Shown here in pieces: positions 1 through 11,018 of a stretch of DNA of 64,000 bases. The DNA lies in assembly GCA_015698045.1 (NCBI GenBank), contig BLAL01000285.1:620001-684000 (forward strand), in the 5' to 3' direction. The translations under genes and the position numbers were made by a program. This DNA comes from Rhizophagus clarus (Eukaryota > Glomeromycota > Glomeromycetes > Glomerales > Glomeraceae). The notes under the pieces were generated by a model. That model was not told the DNA's origin. It was given only the letters and a program-made list of their open reading frames with translations, and did not search any database. How positions within the stretch are numbered: the first letter of the stretch is position 1; every line of letters starts with the position of its first letter.

Positions 1-2
1 AC

Positions 3-2333
3 TCTGAGGAAGAAGAGACGTCTGATGATAAGAATGAAGGAAATCCTGCTGTATTCCTTGCAGAAGTACAGGAAGAGAATAATTCTCCAGCAGTGGTAAA
101 ATCCAATCTAGGACCATTGGATCATCATCAACAAACACTCTTTCAGTCCCTTATAAAAGAATATGAAGATATCTGCGCAAAAAGTCAAACCAAGATAGGA
201 AAAACTCATGTCATTCGACATAGGATCTTGACCGGAGATGCTGCTCCTGTCGCTCAACCTCCCTATAGAATGAATCCAGTAAAAAGGGAATTTTTAAAGA
301 ATGAGATTGTGAAAATGGAAGCACAAGGCATTATTAGAAAATCATCTAGTCCTTGGGCTTCTCCTGTGGTAATTGTAGAAAAGAAAGGAGGAGATAAAAG
401 ATTATGCATAGATTATCGAAAATTGAACACAATTACTAAAGCTGACGCATACCCTTTACCAAGAATTGATGATCTCTTAGAAAATTTAAGAAGTGCAACT
501 TGGTTTACCACTTTGGATCTTGCAAGTGGTTACTGGCAAGTTCAAATGAGTGAAGAGGATATTGAAAAGACTGCTTTCATCACCCCCTTTGGCCTGTACG
601 AATTCCTCGTTATGCCCTTTGGATTGGCATATGCTCCAGGAACTTTCCAGCGTCTCATGAACTATATTCTCCAAGACTTTTTAGGAATATTCGTGGCAGT
701 ATACCTGGATGATGTAATCATCTACACCAGAGGACCTCTAGAAACGCACTTGGATCACTTGCGTCAAGTATTTGAAACCTTGCGAAGCGCTAATCTTCAA
801 ATTAAATTGAAAAAATGTTATTTTTGTTACCCCAATATCCACTTTCTTGGACATGTAGTAGGAAGGGATGGAATTCAAGTAGATCCAGAAAAAATTGAAA
901 AAGTGAAGAATTTTCCTATACCACAAAACTTGCGACAATTGCGTGCCGCGCTTGGATTATTCTCTTATTATCGAAAATTTATCAAAGATTTTTCAAAGAT
1001 TGCACGTCCCATGAATGAATTACTTAAAAAGGACGTACCTTTCGAATGGGATCAGAAGAAGCAAAATGCTTTTGAAAGATTAAAAGAGTGCTTAATGAAA
1101 GCTCCCATTTTAAGCTACCCAGATTTCAACCGATCATTCATCATTTACACGGATGCCTCAGGAACAGGCTTAGGTGCTGTCCTTTCGCAACTTCAAGAGG
1201 ATGGTAAAGAACATGTGATTGCATATGCGAGTCGAAGTATGAACAAGGCTGAAATGAATTATGCTATCACCGATCAAGAATGTCTTGCTGTAGTTTGGGC
1301 TGTTCAACACTTTCAGCATTACTTGGGAATGAAGCCCTTCACTATTGTTACAGATCATATTGCCTTAAAATGGCTTAAAACCTCCAAGATTCCAAAAGGA
1401 AGGCGAGCCAGATGGATCATGGAACTCCAGCAATATGACTTCCAAATTAAGCATCGCCCAGGAAAAGCCAATGCTAACGCTGATGCTTTATCACGAATTC
1501 ATGAAGACCCAGTTGAGTGTTATATGGTTTCTATTGTCTCCTCTGGATTGAATAATGAGGAAATCTGTGAAAGATGTCATAAATCTGCCCTATGCACTGA
1601 TGAATGGGATATCTTCCACGGCTTTAATAGTTATTGCTCCATCATAGGAGACGCGTGCTTTATTAATGATGGACATCATACTCATAGAATTTGCTTTGAG
1701 TGTCAACGAAGAATTGAAAAGAAAAGATGCGCTAAGAGTCAGAAAATTCAAGCGCAATTACAAAAGGAAGAAGAAATCATCAATCGAGCAAAGACTTATA
1801 TTTGGAGCAAATGCGATATGGAAATAGAACGTGCTGTAGTTCAAAGAAATGTTGAACTCACCAGAGACCTAGGAATCCTAGATAATAATCGTCCTAACTA
1901 CCAAAACCATTGCGAGAATTGTGGAACGCTTTTAAATTCAAAAAGAGAAAATTGGATGTTATTTTCTTATCCACCCCCATACGATCAATGGTACTGCCGT
2001 AGTGATATACTTACGTGCAAAACTTGTTTTAGAGAATTAGCAGAAGAATATTTTGGAGATGTAGAGATGCAATACTTAGAAATCCTTAAAGAAACCACTG
2101 AGATGGGAATGCCACAAGATAAACCTTCTCCTCTAGCAATTGGCTGGAAGTATAACGAAAAAGAGGAATGCGAAATTCAACAAACCCATATCCATCCGGA
2201 TATGAATCCAGACTATTTGGTTAATAAACCCTGGTGGAACGAACCTATCGATGTTCAAATTGAGAACTACTATTACGAAACTGAAATAATCATGAATAAT
2301 ATCAAAGTGGTCATCCAACAACCACTTTTCTAA
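3..2333 (+). CDS. Ty3/gypsy retrotransposon Pol fragment: reverse transcriptase and RNase H (5' end outside window)
   Basis: The frame is open from position 3, so the N-terminus lies beyond the window edge; the GTG at 93 is only an internal codon. The reverse transcriptase has the catalytic box YLDDVIIY (near 698-721). RNase H follows, with IIYTDASGTGLG (near 1141), TDQECLAVVW (near 1270), TDHIALKWL (near 1351) and NADALSR (near 1480). This order is that of Ty3/gypsy Pol, which copies retrotransposon RNA into DNA. Instead of running straight into integrase, the frame continues through about 280 residues with four or five Cys-x2-Cys-like pairs (CERC, CFEC, CENC, CKTC), then stops. Integrase comes next in another frame. 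Protease and gag are not visible. The domains look undamaged, but the stop before integrase and the truncated integrase suggest a dead or non-autonomous copy. Domain identity is secure; the function of the Cys-rich tail is unknown. Confidence 0.93.
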   Translation, partial: SEEEETSDDKNEGNPAVFLAEVQEENNSPAVVKSNLGPLDHHQQTLFQSLIKEYEDICAKSQTKIGKTHVIRHRILTGDAAPVAQPPYRMNPVKREFLKNEIVKMEAQGIIRKSSSPWASPVVIVEKKGGDKRLCIDYRKLNTITKADAYPLPRIDDLLENLRSATWFTTLDLASGYWQVQMSEEDIEKTAFITPFGLYEFLVMPFGLAYAPGTFQRLMNYILQDFLGIFVAVYLDDVIIYTRGPLETHLDHLRQVFETLRSANLQIKLKKCYFCYPNIHFLGHVVGRDGIQVDPEKIEKVKNFPIPQNLRQLRAALGLFSYYRKFIKDFSKIARPMNELLKKDVPFEWDQKKQNAFERLKECLMKAPILSYPDFNRSFIIYTDASGTGLGAVLSQLQEDGKEHVIAYASRSMNKAEMNYAITDQECLAVVWAVQHFQHYLGMKPFTIVTDHIALKWLKTSKIPKGRRARWIMELQQYDFQIKHRPGKANANADALSRIHEDPVECYMVSIVSSGLNNEEICERCHKSALCTDEWDIFHGFNSYCSIIGDACFINDGHHTHRICFECQRRIEKKRCAKSQKIQAQLQKEEEIINRAKTYIWSKCDMEIERAVVQRNVELTRDLGILDNNRPNYQNHCENCGTLLNSKRENWMLFSYPPPYDQWYCRSDILTCKTCFRELAEEYFGDVEMQYLEILKETTEMGMPQDKPSPLAIGWKYNEKEECEIQQTHIHPDMNPDYLVNKPWWNEPIDVQIENYYYETEIIMNNIKVVIQQPLF

Positions 2334-2404
2334 ACTCAGCACCAAAAGAAAAGAAAACAAACGGGTGAAAGCGAAAGTGTTAGCATTGTGACTAACAGCC
2401 CATC

Positions 2405-3157
2405 ATGGATCCCAACCAATACCACCAAATTTATCAATATTTACATCAACAAATACTACCTATCTTTAATACGTCTCGAGAAAAACAGAAATTTATTAAC
2501 CTCTGCAACAATTTTGAATTGAAATTAAATTACCTCTATAAGAAGAACAAAAGGAAAAATGGACAATTATTGAAAGTTATTAGAAATTTTGAATTGGAAC
2601 CACTATTATATATGATGCACAATGATCCTACTGCCGCTCATTTTGCAGTAGATACCATGTTCAATAAAATTAAGGATCGTTACTATTGGCCTCAAATGTA
2701 TGAAAACATAAGAGAATATGTTAGATCATGTGATTCTTGTCAAAGAAGAGGAAAATCTAAAGCAAACCAATTGCTCCACCCTATTGCCGTGCATGGACCT
2801 TTTTATCAAGTAGGAATAGACTTTGTTGGACCATTACCTATAACTCCTAATGGAAATCGTTATATAATTGTTGCTATGGATTATATGACCAAATGGCCTG
2901 AAGCGAGACCAGTGTCACGTGCTACTGCGGAAGAAACATCACAATTTATCTATGAAGATATTATTTGTCGTCATGGATGCCCTGCAAAATTATTGTCAGA
3001 TAGAGGAACACATTTCAATAATCAAATGGTAGAAAAACTTTTGGAAAAATTTGGGATTAAACATGTATTTTCTACTCCCTATCACCCACAAACAAATGGA
3101 AGTTTGTTAAAATTGTATTACGATCGACAAAATTGGGCACCGATCATTGCAGTATAG
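2405..3157 (+). pseudogene. Ty3/gypsy integrase, truncated before the third catalytic acidic residue
   Basis: This reading frame starts 71 nt after the RT-RNase H stop and lies in a different frame. It has the integrase HHCC zinc-binding region (HNDPTAAH, then CDSCQRRG near 2731) and the first two catalytic Asp positions of the DDE triad (GIDFVGP near 2815 and SDRGTHF near 2998). The conserved stretch runs to HPQTNG. There the usual continuation carrying the catalytic Glu is replaced by an unrelated 18-residue tail and a stop. As written it could not catalyse integration. The break may be an internal deletion or a recombination joint. It belongs to the same element as the upstream RT-RNase H. 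Confidence 0.88.
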
Positions 3158-3375
3158 TTAGTAATAATTTAGATTTACACCTCGTGGAAATATGACAATT
3201 TAATTTAAGTACGATCTACAAGTTTCACAGTGGAATCACAAGAATATTCAACCAGTTGCCCCAAAATAATTCGAAAATTTTATGAAAATTTTATTAAAAA
3301 GAAAAGAAGAAAAATTACAACGCAAAAGAAAAGAAGAAAATAAACAAAAAAAAAAAAAAAAAAAATGAAAATTAT

Positions 3376-3885
3376 TTATACGGTAGGAGGAGGAGGAGGA
3401 AAATTGTCGAGATAAGTAATAGAAGTAGTAGGAGTAGAAGGAGATTGTTGAACTCCATTTGCAATCGCTACAGCTCGAACTGCTGTTTCTTGCTCCGCCA
3501 CAAATTTACGACGCCACCCTTCTCGTTCCTGTCTTAAGGAACTTATCTTCGTCTCTAACCTAGACTTATTCAAAGTTAATGACTGTACTTGAGTTCTCAG
3601 GAGCCTATTTTGGTCTTCCGTTTCTTTTAAATGCCCAATCTCATCTTCTTTGTGAACTACCTTTTTCTCCAACTCTTCCTTTTCCATAAACAAGGAAGCC
3701 GCGACACCAAGAGCTTGTTGAGCTAAGCCTTCACTTTCTTGAGGCTTATCAATGTCTTTTCTTCGAAAATGCCTTCTTCTGACGGCCTTGCTTGGTTTAT
3801 TATGTTTTCTTTTATTATTTTGGCCTCGAGAGGCACGCGAACTGCGAAGTTTTCTGCGAGCAACGTTGGTGTCAGTGCGAGTCAT
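3376..3885 (-). CDS. Basic coiled-coil protein of unknown function, probably transposon-associated
   Basis: An open frame of 169 residues starts from an ATG at 3885. The first 50 residues are very basic (runs such as RRHFRRKD), which suggests nucleic-acid binding or a nuclear signal. Residues about 60-135 form a Leu/Glu/Lys-rich stretch that looks like a coiled coil (LEKKVVHKEDEIGHLKE). The C-terminus ends in a proline run. It is antisense to the gypsy pol fragment and stops just beyond a poly-A tract of about 21 nt at 3346-3365. I do not recognise a named family. The setting, between a broken gypsy element and other repeats, suggests a transposon passenger or a captured gene. It is intact by eye, with no intron visible. 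Confidence 0.5.
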   Translation of the reverse strand: MTRTDTNVARRKLRSSRASRGQNNKRKHNKPSKAVRRRHFRRKDIDKPQESEGLAQQALGVAASLFMEKEELEKKVVHKEDEIGHLKETEDQNRLLRTQVQSLTLNKSRLETKISSLRQEREGWRRKFVAEQETAVRAVAIANGVQQSPSTPTTSITYLDNFPPPPPTV

Positions 3886-4074
3886 ATTGAAAATTAATGA
3901 AGAGAAGAAGATGAAGATGATTTAGAGATGGTGCGACATTGATGAAAATTTAAATGAAGAATCTTTCCAGCTTCCCAGGAATTACCACAAAAATCAAACC
4001 GAATTTTATCAGAAATTACCAACATTTACCAATCCCATAATTTGGAAAATTTGAAAAATTAGGATATAAGGGAA

Positions 4075-4260
4075 GGCTGATCATAGCACCAAATCTTCGT
4101 CACACGTACTCGGTCATTCTTGGCCAAGATGATCGGCTTCTATGCCTCGCTAATTTCGGGCTTCGGCACGAATTCCCTTCGGGGGCCTCTTAGCTTGGTA
4201 TATCACGAGTGACCCCCATTTACTAGTGGGTTGGGAGTGTGGTGTAGTGAATAGAAAAAT
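4075..4260. other. GC-rich structured island of unknown nature
   Basis: This block is far richer in G and C than its surroundings. It has two adjacent UUCG-tetraloop-like hairpins (GCTTCGGC near 4151 and CCCTTCGGGG near 4166) and a third possible stem (CCC near 4215 pairing with GGG near 4228). Such loops are typical of structured RNA. I could not match it to 5S, U1, U2, U4, U6 or tRNA. A short resemblance to the 5' end of U2 (TTGGCCAAGAT) is too weak to use. It could be a SINE head, part of an LTR, or a non-coding RNA copy. Confidence 0.4.
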
Positions 4261-4412
4261 ATATATATCATTATTACATAATGATTTAATCAACAAAATT
4301 CGTAATATTAAGCAAATTTTGAGTTAATATTAATTTAGTGATCAACAATGATGAAGTATGACATAATATGACGATTTAATTATTATATATATATACAGTA
4401 AAGTATAAATAT

Positions 4413-4445
<33 letters not shown>

Positions 4446-4449
<4 letters not shown>

Positions 4450-4880
4450 ATTTTTCTTTATTTCTTATTGATCTTCAAGAAACTCATCCTTTAGAAATAG
4501 GACCAATGATTCCTCCATATTTGGAAGATATGGATATAGAAGAAAAGTTTTTGAAGTCCTATATGCAGTTACAGCGCTCGATACAGCTCAAAAATAGGAT
4601 TCTATCGTTAGTAAATGCTTATTTTGTAGGAAAAATACTCGCAGAGATAGAATCAACGTCAGAAAGGTTCAGGATAAAGAGAAGATTAACAAAGCATTAC
4701 TCGACCATGACAGAATATACTTTTGACCTTTTTGAACCTAATCCTTCTCAAATATTGCGAACTAAGTATTTGAACGTTCAAGACATAAGAAAAATGAAGC
4801 GTCAAGAAATCTTGGTATTAAGAAGTTATTTGAATCAGGATTTCGCAGGAGCTCAAAATTTAGGAGAGGAGAGTTGTTAG
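4446..4880 (+). CDS. Hypothetical protein directly after a poly-A tract
   Basis: A 144-residue frame begins with an ATG that abuts a poly-A run of about 32 nt (4415-4446). The product is mixed acidic and basic, with no membrane segment or cysteine pattern that I recognise. Part of it looks helical (residues about 30-60, LQRSIQLKNRILSLVNAYF). It ends at a TAG followed by AT-rich low-complexity DNA. The poly-A joint suggests either a retroposed insertion upstream or a slipped tract. It may form a pair with the antisense coiled-coil ORF upstream. The function is unknown and it may not be expressed. Confidence 0.35.
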
Positions 4881-5368
4881 ACGAATGATTTGCATTCACG
4901 TGATGGTGAATATTAATATTACTGCGCCACAAATGATCAACGTAGTATATAAAGTATATTAAGTATATTTAATATATTTAGTATATATTTCTTATATATC
5001 ATTTATAGTATATATAGTATTTATTTCTTATATTTCTTTTATTATTTAAATTTCTTATATATTATTTATTATATTTATATCTTTTATATCTTATATTATT
5101 TATATATTTAAATGAAGTTCAATTTGTATAAATATCTTGAATATTCGCTCAAAATAAAAAGGAGAGACAAAAGTTGTTTATAAAAAAGTTGTAATTGCAA
5201 GTGTTATAAGATTGCCTTATTGTATAAGTTGTTAACGTACTTACAACTAATAAAGATACATTTCAATTATCGAATACACTGCCTTTTAGCGTGTAAGGAA
5301 TTGATTGGAATACTTCATAGCTAGTGTCTCCCTGAAGATATTCATAATTCACTACTCGACGGACTGAG
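4881..5368. repeat. AT-rich low-complexity spacer
   Basis: From about 4945 to 5115 the DNA is built almost entirely from TATAT, TTATAT and ATTTCTTATAT variants. The rest up to 5368 is the probable 5' leader of the decayed retrotransposon ORF1 that follows. No gene seen. Confidence 0.6.
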
Positions 5369-6365
5369 TTGGTGAACAACATGGAGATAACAGTAGATAC
5401 CAATCAACAATCTTCTAGGATAATACCGGAGGATACACCTGTGCCTATACCTGATCAAGCTAGTTCCTTGACGCCAACTTCTAAACCTAGTAATGATAAG
5501 TCAGGGGCTAAAAAATTGAATGATCAACCCAAAAAAGGCAAGGATACTCCCAAAGCAGGCCGAAAGTCAAGTGACAAATTCCAAGAAGATCACTAAAATG
5601 ATCATCATGAAGGATCTACCTGACAATCTCAAAAATAATGTTAGAGATGTCATGCTTTATGATGTCCCAGTAGAATGGTCTCCAGAAACTATCCTCACAC
5701 ACTTCACTACCTGGGGACAAGTCGCATTAATGTCTATCAAATCTCAACAGAAGTATTGTACTGTCCGTCTAAAGATAGCTTTCAATGATTTTACTCTTCA
5801 AGCATTCGATGGAGGTAAATAGTGTTATCGATTACACAACCTTGAAGTACGCTAGTTTCCTGGGCGGTGGACCTTTAAGCAAAGACATAACCGGTCAACG
5901 TTTACTGCAAAAGTAGAAGGATTACCAGTATCTGTTACCACAGATCCTATACTTACCCAGAATTACGATAAACGAGATTCTTTTTTTAAGGATCAAGGCC
6001 TTAAGGCCTATAAATTCCTTAAGCAAGGTACTGATTGCGTGACAATGTTGGGATACTTCGAAAATTATGAGGATTTAAAGACGGCGTTAGAATCCCCCTT
6101 TGTCTATAAAAGAACTGAGTTCAAATGGTATTGTACCAGCGGTCATCCTCCTAAGAAGAATTCTGTAAAGAATTCAGCACAGTCATCTCAAAAACGCTCC
6201 AAGAAGGATAGTGGAGCCCAAGGTTCACCTAAGTCTTCGTCAAAGCAAGGTTTATCACGTTCTGTGAAATGCAACCCTCTGTCCAAGAACAAGAAGCAGA
6301 AGAAAGCTAACTCCTCTCTGGACAAAGCGGACATCCTGAAGCTGGTGTTAGCACTTTTAAATTGA
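5369..6365 (+). pseudogene. Decayed non-LTR retrotransposon ORF1-like gene
   Basis: Three consecutive stretches read as one protein once breaks are allowed. The first (from ATG 5381, or the upstream in-frame start at 5369, to about 5590) is Ser/Pro/Lys-rich. The second continues in another frame with a fold like an RNA-binding domain (DVMLYDVPVEW, then TTWGQVALMSI). It stops at TAG 5820-5822, with a second TAG at 5853-5855 in the same frame. The third (about 5859-6365) contains RSTFTAKVEGLPV and ends in a Lys/Ser-rich tail and LALLN. At least one frameshift (5520-5596) and two nonsense codons disable it. No reverse transcriptase frame follows. The class call rests on overall resemblance to the abundant ORF1-like proteins of Rhizophagus repeats and is moderately sure. 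Confidence 0.6.
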
Positions 6366-6725
6366 TTGTAGTAGATTAGGAGTTTTTTTTTTAGTTTGTT
6401 TTTCATTTTCTTAGTGGCGTAGTGTTTGTAGTGTACCCCTTTTTATATAGCCTTCTATCCTAATGTAGTCCTTTTTTTTTACTAACCACATACCTTTATT
6501 TGTTTTTATCCTTTCCGTTAGCTACAAAGTTAATGTAAATTAGCTTTGCGACTCCCGGGATTGATTTACCATTAACGGCGGGTTGGCCTGGGTTCAGGTA
6601 ACCAGTCCTGTCTTGGGTTGCGTCTCTGTTTCCTACTAAGTTTAGATAGTAATTTTTTCTCTGTCTTCGACCTGTAGTAATAAACCACAACTTGCTTCAG
6701 TTAAATAAATAAATAAATAAATAAC
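6366..6725 (+). mobile_element. 3' tail of the ORF1-bearing retroposon, ending in an AAAT repeat
   Basis: After the ORF1 remnant comes a T-rich then moderately GC-rich untranslated tail, including a CCCGGGATTG block near 6556. It ends in about five tandem AAAT units at 6702-6724. Short tandem tails of this kind are typical 3' ends of some non-LTR elements. No second ORF is present, so this copy is internally deleted or belongs to a non-autonomous family. Confidence 0.5.
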
Positions 6726-7765
6726 TTCAAAATTTCAGGTAAGAAAAACTTGTTTTCTATTATCTTTTTATTTATTTTCCTAATTTTTTTACATTTTAAC
6801 GTTATTAACTTGTTTATTTACTAACTTCATACTTTTTTTACTACTAACACTAATAATTTATTATTACTTTCAACACTTGCTAATCGTATTTTTATATATT
6901 ACTAATACTAATAATTTACTTTTCAACACTACTAATTTACTTTCTTTACTAACTTCATACTTTTTATTTTAATACTAATAATTTTCTTATACTAATAATT
7001 TACTCTTCTTTGCTTGATACTCTGCTAATTTACTGTTACTAACATACTTTATTTTATTTTCTTATATTTTCTACATTTATGATTTATATCAAAATATAGT
7101 ATTTTATTTATGAATATTTTGTATATTTTTATATTTTAAATTAATAAAAATTCATAATTTTACTTTATAAATTTGCCTGTCATTACTGTAAAATTTTAGT
7201 GTTTGACCTATCATAATACCTAAAATTCGGCCTAAAATTTGGCTCAAAAATTGGACAATAATCGTATAAATTCAGGACAAAAATAGGATAATTATTTTAC
7301 GAATTACCATGCAATTATTGTGTGATTTATTGCAATTTTTAGCACAATTATTGCACAATTATTGTACGGTCAAATATATAGAAATTGTAGTGAAATTGTA
7401 GTAAATTTAATTGAATGTTAATTCAACAAAAATCACACACAGTTTTTTCATAGGGCTAACGTAATGATTTGTTTTCTTAATATGGTATTCATTTTTCTTC
7501 TCGGTCGTTCTCTACATTGTGATTGGTTAGATTATATTGATAATAATATTTATATTTATTATTGGAGAGTTTATAACCGAATTTATGGCGTTAAGGGCTG
7601 ATCGTCTTAAAAATTCGTTCCGGGTTGGTTTAAAATGGTAATAAACAATTATTTTTGTAAATATAAAATCGGAGTTCATTCTCCCGTACAATAACTTTTG
7701 TCAATAACTTTAATAAAGTTTGTTGAATTTACAATTTTATTTCTTAAATCATAAATTTATCAATT
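6726..7765. other. AT-rich intergenic DNA without genes
   Basis: The first part (6740-7040) repeats variants of ACTAACTTCATACTTTTT and ACTAATAATTTACT, a decayed minisatellite. Around 7300-7370 the phrase GCACAATTATTG recurs. The last 200 bases would be the promoter of the kinase pseudogene that follows. Confidence 0.5.
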
Positions 7766-9190
7766 ATGGATTTGTGTGAAAAATGTAATCGAGAAAATAC
7801 ATTGTACGAATGGTGTAAAGAATGTAATGTAAAACATTTTCGACAAAATTTTGAAAATTGGTCTAGTGGTAATTTTGAAATTGACAAATTTATTCAAGAT
7901 ACGCAACTATCAACAGATGCGTTTTATACAATATTAGAATGGATACCTTATGACAGATTTTATAATATTAAACATATTTCAAACGGAAGTTTTAGCAAAG
8001 TGTATAGAGCGAATTGGATTGACGGTTATATACGGGATTGGGATAATAAAAATCAAAATTGGACACGAGTTGAGTCCAATAAATTAGTAGCATTGAAAAG
8101 TTTAAATAATTCAAATAATGTTACGTTGGAATTTATCAACGAGGTAACAAATTAATTTTATTTTAAATTGGTATTTTGAAATATTATATTTATTATATTA
8201 ATTAATATATTGTTCTTAATATATATATTTTTTTGTAGATTATGTTTCATTATAAAATGATTAGAAACAACAACAATAATATTTCTATTACTCAATTTTA
8301 CGGAATAACTCAAGATCCAGAAACAAAAAATTCTATGATGGTTTTGGATTATGCAGAAAATGAGAGTTTACGAAATTATTTAGATAACAATTACAACATA
8401 TTAAGTTGGAATAATAAGGATTCAAATTTTATGGAATATTGCACTCGGGCTTTATAACATTCATAGTATGGAAATAATTCATCGAAATTTACATATTGGT
8501 AATATATTAAGTTTTTTTAATAGTACACGTATAAATGATATGAGGTTATGTAAACCTGCATGCTATAATGGTTCAGAAAATACAAAAAATGGTATATTTG
8601 GTATCTTACCTTATGTTGCTCCTGAAATTTTAAGAGGACAAAATTCTACCAAATCATCCGATATTTATAGTTTTGGTATAATTATGTATGAAGTAATTTC
8701 TGGATTACCACCATATCATGATGTAAGTCATGATAAAAATTTAGTAATAAAAATCTGTCGAGGATTTAGACCAAAATTTAATATTAAAGTACCTCAATTA
8801 ATCGTGCATTTAATTAAGAGTTGCCTAGATGCAAATCCATTAAACTGACCAACAGCAAATGAAAATTGAAAATATTTTACGCCCTTGGCGTTATGATTTT
8901 GATGATCAATTAGAATTAAAAAAGCAAATTAAAGAAGCGGATGAAATTAATAATAATTTATCAATCAATAATACTACTACTATACATTCAGAAGCTATTT
9001 ATACAAGTAAATTACTTAATTTTAATGATCTTCCTGAACCAAAAAATTCCGATGATTATTATTACAATCGATCTGACAACATAATAAGCGAGGAATTCTT
9101 AGGTAATTAAATAGTTTTGTTACATTAAATATTCAAATTAAGTAACAAATTTTATTTTATTAATAGAAACTTTAACAAATTGAAACGAGC
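7766..9190 (+). pseudogene. TKL-type protein kinase pseudogene
   Basis: Exon 1 (7766-8143) encodes a Cys-x2-Cys N-terminal motif (CEKCNREN, then WCKEC) and the start of a kinase domain (NGSFSKVYRANW, VALKSL). An intron of 95 nt fits at 8144-8238, with GTAACA donor and TTGTAG acceptor, joining in frame. Exon 2 continues to about 8430, where a frameshift precedes the catalytic loop. The loop reads HRNLHIGN instead of HRD and the DFG position reads DMR. A nonsense TGA sits where the family has Arg in NPLNRPT (8846-8848). A further frameshift precedes the C-terminal stretch 8859-9110, and a trailing exon remnant lies near 9165-9190. A close paralogue, also dead, lies at 52577-53660. Both active-site losses and frame breaks argue for a pseudogene. 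Confidence 0.85.
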
Positions 9191-9555
9191 GATGGTGATA
9201 TATTTAAATTTACTCGATTGATTAGTAATTTACATTTTTTATAAAATGTATATTGAAATAAAGGAGAAATTACGAGCAGTTATTTACTATTATCATTTAT
9301 TTTTGATATAGATAGTATATCTTTAAAATATTTTTTTGTATTAAATTGTCACATATATATGATTATACATATATTTATTTATTATTAAACAGTTCTATAA
9401 ATGTGGTTTCCAAAATTAATAAATATTTTCCTTTGATTATGAAAATAATGAAAATTCATCCTATATATAACCGAGTTGTGCTTGGAGGCGAATTTTATAG
9501 TAAATCATCGTATTATGTTACCATTATATAATAATACCTAAATGTTAACGTATTA
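9191..9555. other. Short intergenic stretch between convergent kinase loci
   Basis: This is AT-rich DNA between the plus-strand kinase pseudogene and the minus-strand kinase stop. I see no gene or repeat I can name. Confidence 0.5.
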
Positions 9556-11018
9556 TTAACATTTTTTAACTTCAAGTAACTGAGTGAGTTGCTTGAAATA
9601 GTCAAGTTGTTTACTGGTAAGCATGTTCTGTGATTTTTTCAGAGAAAATGGTTTCGTAGCCAATTCTGCCAATTGTTTTTTCCATCTATTTTCCCGTTCC
9701 CGACTAAATTCTTCTTCAATTCCTACTTTCATTGCCAACTGTCTATCATTGAGTTCATATTTACGTAAAATATAACCCCAATCATTAATTTGCCTAATTA
9801 ATTCGTGAGTTTCCGGACGGTTTGTAGGGATAGGATCCCAGCAACGTTTCATCAAAGCGGCATATGGTTTAGGTGTATATTCTGGAATTAGTGGACGTTC
9901 TCCTTTGCAAATGTTTAGAGCTAATTGCAAATCATAATCTCTATTAACAAAAGGTGGTTCTCCACTAATTATTTCTAACATCAACATTCCAAACCCATAA
10001 ATATCTGCTGCTTTAGTAAATTCTCCACCACGTAATACTTCTGGTGCGACAAATGGTAAGACACCATACAATGTCTTATCTGTAGACTTTTGATCTGCAG
10101 GGCAACACAAACCGAAATCTGAAATCGCCGTGTAAATATATCCATCAAGAATATTGTTCAATATGTTACCACTGTGGAAATCCCTATGAAGATAATTTTT
10201 ATAATGAACGAAATATAATCCAAAGCTGACATCTATAAGGATTTTATTAATAATCAATTCCCAGTTCAATATATTATGATTTTTTTTAATTAATTCTCTC
10301 ACGTTGCCAACATTTCGGAATTCCATAACTATTGCATATTCCCCGTTTTGAGGATCACGAGTCATTCCATAAATTTTATTACAATATCCAGGATTTAACA
10401 TCAAGTTATTCTTAACCTACAATATAATATTAGATTGTGTAAATCATCATTTTATTTTATTTACAAAAATAATTTCAAAATTGAAATGTATACCTCATTC
10501 AATAACTCTGAGCTCACACTAGTCGTATTTCTGAATTTTTTTATTGCTACTTCCTTGTTATTATCCCGATTCCATTTAGATTTTTTAATATTCCAAGGAG
10601 GTTGTAAATATCCATTACAAATTGGACCATCTTTCCAAATGGCCTTATAGATACTTCCAAACCCACCATGAGCAATAAATTCAACAATTTCAAAATTTGA
10701 ATATTCCATCCATTCAATTAATTCATCTTTATGATATGCGTTAAGTTGTGAACTTTGAATTAGTTTATCGATATTCGAATCACCACTGGTCCAATGAATA
10801 AATTCATCACGGAAATGTGTTGAAATACACGGTTTGCAATAATGAACCTTTTGACTACATTCTAGACACCTATCACGTGTACCACTACTATCTATATTTT
10901 TTATATTTTCTGTATCATCATCATTCGTGTCTCCCATATTGCCTTCTACGCTTGTCATATTTTTCTTAAATTTTTTTTTTCTGAAAATGCTTCTTAACCA
11001 GTAAGTTGAAACCATCAT
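9556..11018 (-). CDS. TKL-type protein kinase, two exons, apparently active
   Basis: Exon 1 runs 11018-10494 and exon 2 runs 10416-9556. The 77-nt intron (10493-10417) has a GTATAC donor and a TTGTAG acceptor and joins in phase 0, giving 461 residues. The N-terminus is basic, then acidic, then carries a Cys-rich motif (RCLECSQKVHYCKPC) typical of the lineage-expanded Rhizophagus kinases. The kinase domain has a glycine loop (HGGFGSIYKAIW), catalytic Lys (VAIKKF), HRDFHSGN, DFGL, APE (VAPEVLRG) and CWDPIPTNRPE, so all key catalytic residues are present. It should transfer phosphate from ATP to Ser/Thr or Tyr residues; substrates are unknown. The C-terminal 70 residues are charged and probably helical. 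It is the only apparently active kinase in this part of the window. Several Met codons exist near the start, so the exact N-terminus is uncertain. Confidence 0.9.

Noticed and set aside
2334-2404. Intron joining RT-RNase H to integrase (GTGAAA to ACTAACAG)
   Set aside because: Donor and acceptor can be found, but the fragment is short and poorly spaced, and the downstream integrase is truncated anyway; a stop plus frame change is simpler.
4075-4260. 5S rRNA or U2 snRNA gene
   Set aside because: A few matching words (TTGGCCAAGAT, GATCATAGCACC) but no conserved internal promoter or overall alignment by eye.
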